From positions 310,001-374,000 of the forward strand of contig NZ_JARUBP010000001.1 of NCBI RefSeq assembly GCF_029626225.1: a stretch of DNA of 64,000 nt. The letters are read 5' to 3'. Source of the DNA: Asanoa sp. WMMD1127 (lineage in GTDB: Bacteria; Actinomycetota; Actinomycetes; Mycobacteriales; Micromonosporaceae). A model generated the notes under the pieces. That model was not told where the DNA came from. It searched no databases and worked only from the letters and a program-made list of their open reading frames with translations. The position numbers and the translations under genes are program-made. Positions 59,294 through 64,000 of the stretch are shown in pieces. Position 1 is the first letter of the stretch, and each line of letters starts with the position of its first letter.

Positions 59294-60265
59294 TCAGAAC
59301 ACGCCGGAGTCCATGTGCTGCTTCGCGTTCTCCTTGGTCACCATCGGCGAGTCGACGACGGTGTCCTTCTCCGGCGTAGCGCCGCCGAGGATCTCGACGG
59401 CCCGGTCGAGCCCCTTGGCGCCGATGATGTCGGCGTCGTTGAGCCCGGTGACCAGGTAGTTGGTGCCGTCCGCGATCGCCTTGAGCGCCTCGGTCTGCCC
59501 GTCGACACCCGCGATGACGATCTGCGCAGCCTTGCCGGCATCGGCGATCGCCCGCTGCGCGCCCAGGCACATCGCGTCGTTCTCGCAGAACACGGCGACC
59601 AGGTCGGGGTGGCTGGCCAGCAGGCTCTCCATGACGGTCAGCCCGCCGTCGGAGCTCCAGCCGCCGAAGTCCGGCGCCTCGACCAGGGTGATGCCGGCCT
59701 TGCCCTGCAGGGCGGCCTTGACACCGTTGGTGCGCGCCAGGCCGATGCTGTTGTCGGCCGGCCCGCCCTTGATGATGGCAACCTTGCCGCCCTTGGTCAG
59801 CCGCTGGGCCAGGAACTCGCCGTTCTGCTTGCCGATCGCCTCGTTGTCGGGCCCGATCCAGCTCGTGTACTCGCCCGTCTGGAACTTGCGGTCGACCAGC
59901 ACGACGGGCTTGCCGGCGGCCTTGATGGCGGCCAGCGCGGCTGGCGCCGACTCCAGCGGTCCGCCCGAGATGATGACGGCGTCGACGTTCTTGCTCAGCA
60001 GGTCCTCGACGTTGGCGGCGAGCTTGGCGGCGTCGCCGTTGGCGTCCGTGCTGATGATCTCGACGTTGCCCTTCTTCTTGGCCTGGGCCGCGATCGCCTT
60101 GTCCATGCCGCTGAAATAGGGCCCGCCGAGCATGAAGTTCGCGACCCCGATGGTGTACGAGTCCTTGGCCGCCGCCCCGCCACCGCCGCCGTCGTCGTCC
60201 GAGCCGCAGGCGGTGACACCGACCGCCAGCGCCGCCGCCATCAGTATTCCGGTGATCCGTCTCAT
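59294..60265 (-). CDS. Sugar ABC transporter substrate-binding lipoprotein (RbsB-like)
   Basis: 323 residues. A lipoprotein signal ends at GVTA-C20. The periplasmic-binding-protein type 1 fold is seen in YTIGVANFMLGGPYFSGMDKAIAAQAKKKG, VDAVIISGGPLESAPAALAAIKAAGKPVVLVD, VAVFCENDAMCLGAQRAIADAG and QIVIAGVDGQTEALKAI. These are all ribose/galactose-type binding protein hallmarks. It follows permease and ATPase genes and binds the sugar outside the membrane. The ligand is unknown. Confidence 0.93.
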   Translation of the reverse strand: MRRITGILMAAALAVGVTACGSDDDGGGGGAAAKDSYTIGVANFMLGGPYFSGMDKAIAAQAKKKGNVEIISTDANGDAAKLAANVEDLLSKNVDAVIISGGPLESAPAALAAIKAAGKPVVLVDRKFQTGEYTSWIGPDNEAIGKQNGEFLAQRLTKGGKVAIIKGGPADNSIGLARTNGVKAALQGKAGITLVEAPDFGGWSSDGGLTVMESLLASHPDLVAVFCENDAMCLGAQRAIADAGKAAQIVIAGVDGQTEALKAIADGTNYLVTGLNDADIIGAKGLDRAVEILGGATPEKDTVVDSPMVTKENAKQHMDSGVF

Positions 60266-60283
60266 GGTGCGCCTCCCTGTGGG

Positions 60284-61255
60284 TTAAGTGCGCCGGCGGC
60301 TGGCCCGCTGTACGAGGATGACCGCGATGATGATCAGTCCTTTGAGGACCTGCTGCCAGAAGCTCTGCACGTTGTAGAGGTTGAGCAGGTTGTTGATGAG
60401 CACGAGGACGAGCACCCCGCCGAGAGTGGCCGCGGCGGAGCCCTTGCCGCCGGCCAGGCTCGCGCCGCCGATGACGCACGCCGCGATCGCGTCCAGCTCG
60501 AACGCGACACCGACGCTCGGTTGGGCGATGCCGACCCGGCTGGCCAGGATGACGCCGGCCAGACCGGCGCAGAAACCACTGATCGTGTAGGCGAGCAGCA
60601 CGTGCTTGCGCACGCTGATGCCGGCCAGCCGGACCGTCTCGGCGTTGCCGCCGATGGCGACGATCGACCGTCCGGCCGGGGTGCGGTGCAGGAACACCCC
60701 ACCGAGCAGGAAGACCGCGAGCATGATGACCGTGGTCAGCGGGATCGGGCCGAGCATGGCCGAGCCGAGCCAGAAGAACGACTCGTCCTCGGGCGCGATC
60801 GGCACGTCGGAGTAGACGAACGCGAGGCCCCGGATCGTCGTCAACGCGGCCAGCGTGACCACGAACGGCGCCAGGTCGAAGCGGGCCACCAGCGCGCCGT
60901 TGACCAGTCCGAAGAGGACGCCGCTGGCGATGCCGACGAGCATGGCGACCGGCAGGGGCAACCCCGACGAGAGGCCCGCGGTGATGATGCCGGCGAACGC
61001 GACGACCGAGCCGACGGACAGGTCGATGCCGCCGGTCAGGATCACGACGAGCATCCCGTACGCCAGGAGGCCGGTCGTCACCATCTGCTTGAGCAGGTTG
61101 GTCAGGTTGGTCTGGGTGAGGAACGCGTCCGTGGTGAGCGCGGCGACCGCCAGCACCACGATGACGAGCGCGATGGCGGCGCGGGCGAGCGTGAACTGGC
61201 GCGCGGTCAGCTGACGCGGCTCGGCCGTCGCCTGCTCCGGTTCGGTGAGAGTCAT
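60284..61255 (-). CDS. Sugar ABC transporter permease (RbsC-like)
   Basis: 323 residues from the ATG at 61255, which overlaps the ATPase stop (ATGA). About nine to ten helices, with the BPD_transp_2 signatures VILTGGIDLSVGSVVAFAGIITAG, GLVNGALVARFDLAPFVVTLAALTTIRGLAF and ACVIGGASLAGGKGSAAATLGG (EAA-like coupling region). It is the membrane channel of the ribose-class importer. Confidence 0.93.
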   Translation of the reverse strand: MTLTEPEQATAEPRQLTARQFTLARAAIALVIVVLAVAALTTDAFLTQTNLTNLLKQMVTTGLLAYGMLVVILTGGIDLSVGSVVAFAGIITAGLSSGLPLPVAMLVGIASGVLFGLVNGALVARFDLAPFVVTLAALTTIRGLAFVYSDVPIAPEDESFFWLGSAMLGPIPLTTVIMLAVFLLGGVFLHRTPAGRSIVAIGGNAETVRLAGISVRKHVLLAYTISGFCAGLAGVILASRVGIAQPSVGVAFELDAIAACVIGGASLAGGKGSAAATLGGVLVLVLINNLLNLYNVQSFWQQVLKGLIIIAVILVQRASRRRT

Positions 61256-62745
61256 GCCGCCCGCCCGATCGAGTATGCGAGTACCTGGTCTTCGGTGGCG
61301 CCCTCCGAGCGCAACTCGCCGGCGATGCGCCCCTCGCGCATCACCAGCACCCGATCGGTGGCACCGAGCACCTCGGTGAGGTCGGAGGAGATCAGCAGGA
61401 CGGCGACGCCGGTGCGGGCGAGCTCGTCGACCATGCGATAGATCGCGACGCGGGTGGCCATGTCGACGCCGCGCGTGGGCTCGTCGAGCACCAGCACGCG
61501 CGGCTTCTTCAACAACCACTTGGCGAGTACGGCCTTCTGCTGGTTGCCGCCGCTGAGTCGGACCACGGGCATCGTGGCGCAGTGCGGTGGCCGGATGTCG
61601 AGCCGCTCGATCATCCCGGCCACGGTGCGGCGTTGGGCGGCGGCGTCGACCAGCCCGGCCCGGGAGTCAGTGTGCAATGTGGTCAGTGCGACGTTCTCGC
61701 GTACCGTCAGGTCCGGCACGATGCCGTTGCCCTTGCGGTCCTCGGTGACCAGCGCGAGGCCGGCGGCGATGGCGTCCTGTGGTGTGCGGAAGGCGCGCGG
61801 CGTGCCGTCGACCTCGATCCGGCCCGCGGTCGGGCGGGTGGCGCCGAAGAGGCAGTGGGCGAGCTCGGTGCGCCCGGAGCCGACGAGTCCGAAGAGGCCG
61901 ACGATCTCGCCGGCGCGGACGGTGAGGTCGACGCCGTGGAACTCGCCCGTCCTGCTGAGCGCGTACGCGGCCAACGCCGGTGTGGTCGCCGCCAGCCGGC
62001 GGTCCGGGTAGATCTGCTCCAGGCGTCGGCCGGCCATCAGGCGGATCAGCTCGTCCTCGTCGGTGCGGTCGGGCGTGGTGGTGGCGATGACCGCGCCGTC
62101 CTTCATGACGACGATGCGGGTCGCGAGGTCGAGCACCTCGACGAGCCGGTGCGAGATGTAGACGACGAGCACGCCGCGCTGCCGGAGGCGGCGGATCAGG
62201 GCGAAGAGCGCGTCGAGGTCGCTGCCGGCGAGGACGGCGCTGGGTTCGTCGAGGATCAGCACACGGGGCTCGTCGACGAGGGCCTTGGCGATCTCGACCA
62301 TCTGCTGGCGGGCGACCGACAGGGTGCCGGCTGCCGCTCGTGGATCGATGGCGCCGAAGCCGATGTCGTGGAGCAGCGTCGCCGCCCGCTCGTGGGCGGC
62401 GCGCCAGTCGATGAGCCCGTGGCGGCGCGGAAAGCGGCCCAGCAGCAGGTTTTCCGTGACGGTGAGCTGCGGCGCGAGGGTCAGCTCCTGATAGACGGTG
62501 CGGATGCCGAGTCGGTGCGCGTCGTGCGGGCTGGCCGGCGTGACGGCTGCGCCGTCGATGCGCACCTCGCCGCTGGTCGCCTTTTCGGCGCCCGCGAGGA
62601 TCTTGATCAGGGTGGACTTGCCGGCACCGTTCGCGCCTACGACACCGATCACCTCGCCCCGGTCGCCGGTGAGGTCGACGCCGTGGAGGACCTCGACACC
62701 GGCGTACGCCTTGTGGATGTCGTCGAGTTCCAGCAGCACGGTCAC
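61252..62745 (-). CDS. Sugar ABC transporter ATP-binding protein, duplicated NBD (RbsA-like)
   Basis: 497 residues from a GTG that overlaps the aldehyde dehydrogenase stop. The first nucleotide-binding domain has Walker A GANGAGKSTLIKILAG, signature LSVARQQMVEIAKAL and Walker B VLILDEPSAVL. The second has a degenerate Walker A (LVGSGRTELA), signature LSGGNQQKAVLAKWL and Walker B VLVLDEPTRGVDM. This is the RbsA/MglA type of fused ATPase. It powers uptake with the downstream permease and binding protein. Confidence 0.93.
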   Translation of the reverse strand: MTVLLELDDIHKAYAGVEVLHGVDLTGDRGEVIGVVGANGAGKSTLIKILAGAEKATSGEVRIDGAAVTPASPHDAHRLGIRTVYQELTLAPQLTVTENLLLGRFPRRHGLIDWRAAHERAATLLHDIGFGAIDPRAAAGTLSVARQQMVEIAKALVDEPRVLILDEPSAVLAGSDLDALFALIRRLRQRGVLVVYISHRLVEVLDLATRIVVMKDGAVIATTTPDRTDEDELIRLMAGRRLEQIYPDRRLAATTPALAAYALSRTGEFHGVDLTVRAGEIVGLFGLVGSGRTELAHCLFGATRPTAGRIEVDGTPRAFRTPQDAIAAGLALVTEDRKGNGIVPDLTVRENVALTTLHTDSRAGLVDAAAQRRTVAGMIERLDIRPPHCATMPVVRLSGGNQQKAVLAKWLLKKPRVLVLDEPTRGVDMATRVAIYRMVDELARTGVAVLLISSDLTEVLGATDRVLVMREGRIAGELRSEGATEDQVLAYSIGRAA

Positions 62746-64000
62746 TGGAAGGCGTCCATGACGACGATGGTCTTCTGGCTGGTGAGGTCGGCGACCGTGT
62801 CGTGGACGCCCTCGCGGTAGCCGCCGGTCTCCTTCGTGCCGCCAAAGGGCAGGTTCTCGGCGCGCAGGGCGGTCGAGCCGTTGACGATCACCCCGCCGAC
62901 GTCGAGCTGGCGGGCCATCGTGAAGGCGCGCGAGATGTCGCGGGTCCAGACGGCGGCCTGCAGTCCGTACGGCGATTCGCTGGCCATCCGCGTGGCGTCT
63001 TCGGGCTCCGTGAACCGCGCGACCGGGGCGACGGGGCCGAAGATCTCCTCTCGCAGGGCCGGGCTGTGCGCCGGCACGTCGGTGAGGACGGCGGGGTGGA
63101 AGAACGCCCTGTCCCGGTTGTTGACGGTGCGCGGCTTGGCGCCGTCCTGGACGAGGCGGGCGACGGCCTGCTCGACCTGGTCGGCCGCGTGGTTGGTGAT
63201 GAGGGGGCCGACGTCGGTGCGTTCGTCGAGCTGGTCGCCGACGGTGAGCTTGGCGGTCTGGGCCAGTAGGGCGTCGACGAACTCGTCGTGCACGGGGTCC
63301 TGCACGTAGACCCGCTTCACCGCGCAGCAGATCTGGCCGTTGCCGCGGGCGAGGCGACCGAGCACGACGGCCTCGGCGGCCTTCTCGATGTCGGCGTCGG
63401 CGCAGACGATGAGGGCGTCGTTGCCGCCGAGCTCGAGCAGGACCTTCTTGAGGGTGCCGCTGGCCCGCCGGGCGATCTCCTTGCCGGCTCGCGTGCTGCC
63501 GGTGAGCGAGACAGCCGCGACGTTGTCGGCCTCGGCGAGGCCCTGCGAGATCTCCGGGCCGCCGTTGACGAGCTGATGCGCGTACGCGGGGATGCCTTGG
63601 CTCTCGATGATCTCGGCGATGCGGTGGAGGGCGAGCGGGCACTTCTGCGGCGGGTGGACGATGACGGCGTTGCCCGCGGCCAGTGCGGCGCCGGCCTTGT
63701 GCGCGTAGAGCTCGACCGGGTAGTTGAACGGCACCAGCGCCGCGACGACGCCGAGGGGTTCGCGGAGGGTGACGGCGAGGTGCCTTTCGAGACCGGGTAC
63801 GGCGTCCAGCGGGATCTGGCGGCCGAAGATCCGCGTGGCCTCGGCGGCGAGGGCGTGGAAGATCCGGATCGCGGCGGCGATCTCGCCCCGGGTCTGCGTG
63901 ATCGGCTTGCCGTTCTCCTGGGCGAGGAGGTGGGCGAGCGGCTCCTGCTCTTCCCCTATCGCGTTGGCGATGTCGCGCAGGAGCCGGGCCCGCTCGTGCG
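62742..64000 (-). CDS. NAD(P)-dependent aldehyde dehydrogenase, C-terminal 419 residues (5' end off the window)
   Basis: The frame is open to the right edge. It has LREPLGVVAALVPFNYPVELYAHKAGAALAAGNAVIVHPPQKCPLAL (NAD-binding core), SLTGSTRAGKEIARRASG, the general-base glutamate in LLELGGNDALIV, the nucleophile cysteine in GNGQICCAVKRVY, and PFGGTKETGGYREGV near the end. The overall type is lactaldehyde/succinate-semialdehyde dehydrogenase-like. Coupling to a sugar importer suggests it oxidises an aldehyde formed from the imported sugar or polyol. Confidence 0.92.
   Translation of the reverse strand, partial: HERARLLRDIANAIGEEQEPLAHLLAQENGKPITQTRGEIAAAIRIFHALAAEATRIFGRQIPLDAVPGLERHLAVTLREPLGVVAALVPFNYPVELYAHKAGAALAAGNAVIVHPPQKCPLALHRIAEIIESQGIPAYAHQLVNGGPEISQGLAEADNVAAVSLTGSTRAGKEIARRASGTLKKVLLELGGNDALIVCADADIEKAAEAVVLGRLARGNGQICCAVKRVYVQDPVHDEFVDALLAQTAKLTVGDQLDERTDVGPLITNHAADQVEQAVARLVQDGAKPRTVNNRDRAFFHPAVLTDVPAHSPALREEIFGPVAPVARFTEPEDATRMASESPYGLQAAVWTRDISRAFTMARQLDVGGVIVNGSTALRAENLPFGGTKETGGYREGVHDTVADLTSQKTIVVMDAFQ

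Noticed and set aside
58418-61441. 1007-codon plus-strand open frame
   Set aside because: It lies antisense to the secreted hydrolase, RbsB and RbsC genes, all of which have clear family motifs. The plus-strand product is rich in Arg, Asp, Val and His with no domain.

Overview
The window is GC-rich actinobacterial chromosome, most likely from the Micromonosporaceae (an Actinoplanes-, Asanoa- or Micromonospora-like organism). The evidence is the density of ECF sigma factors, an F420-type luciferase-like oxidoreductase, an MT0933-type antitoxin, a SARP-type regulator, secreted CBM13 glycanases, and many genes with a -10 box only 6-7 nt ahead of the start codon (leaderless transcripts). The species assignment is inference. 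I see no insertion sequence, prophage, CRISPR array or replication origin.

Layout. 1-7.3 kb: the N-terminal part of a molybdopterin oxidoreductase (cut by the window edge), small conserved genes, a SigE-family sigma factor with a membrane partner, tRNA-His, oligoribonuclease and a GT87 mannosyltransferase-like protein. 7.3-16.8 kb: a candidate small RNA or terminator, a membrane protein with a long low-complexity basic tail, and a copper/redox cluster (YcnI, CopC-CopD fusion, zinc-finger anti-sigma, SigC-like sigma, MauE/DoxX, DsbA-like, copper-associated membrane protein, Bcp). 16.8-24.4 kb: an unusual class I tRNA with a UAG anticodon, an orphan tRNA 3' end, a partner-switching signalling cluster (two STAS proteins, a GHKL kinase, a SpoIIE/PP2C phosphatase and a broken second kinase), a highly repetitive LEA/histone-like protein with a tiny coupled partner, a hydrolase and an HTH protein. 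24.4-28.5 kb: polymer degradation by a GH10-CBM13-GH62 xylanase and a cutinase/PET-hydrolase-type polyesterase with CBM13; the two CBM13 modules are identical over about 415 bp of DNA.

28.5-45.2 kb is accessory DNA with several scars. It holds a truncated haloacid dehalogenase, a divergent SDR/MmyB-regulator pair that has lost both 5' ends, an EACC1-caspase gene pair (a candidate compact biological-conflict system), DGPF/YCII proteins, a TetR-amidase-SnoaL unit, an RHH-type toxin-antitoxin-like pair, a CRP-domain flavoprotein, hydrolases and an F420-type oxidoreductase. 45.2-54.3 kb: an MFS transporter, an LppX-like lipoprotein, a SARP/BTAD protein fused to membrane segments and a ComEA-like HhH domain and preceded by a helically phased heptamer array, an FtsX-ECD/SigE sigma pair, a DGPF-ECF42 operon, an ABC-2 exporter and an Hsp70 pseudogene. 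54.3-64 kb: an orphan Phd-type antitoxin, the second UAG tRNA, about 700 bp without a convincing gene, a two-component system, and a minus-strand operon of aldehyde dehydrogenase, a ribose-type ABC importer and a secreted CBM32-like hydrolase.

Genes working together: (i) the SigC-like factor with copper and disulfide proteins; (ii) the ECF42 factor at 50.6 kb with two DGPF genes 15.5 kb apart that carry the same TGTCGA-N17-CGACC promoter; (iii) STAS, kinase and phosphatase as a partner switch; (iv) secreted glycanases and esterase for plant polymers, and the secreted hydrolase with its ABC importer; (v) EACC1 plus caspase as a possible suicide effector unit.
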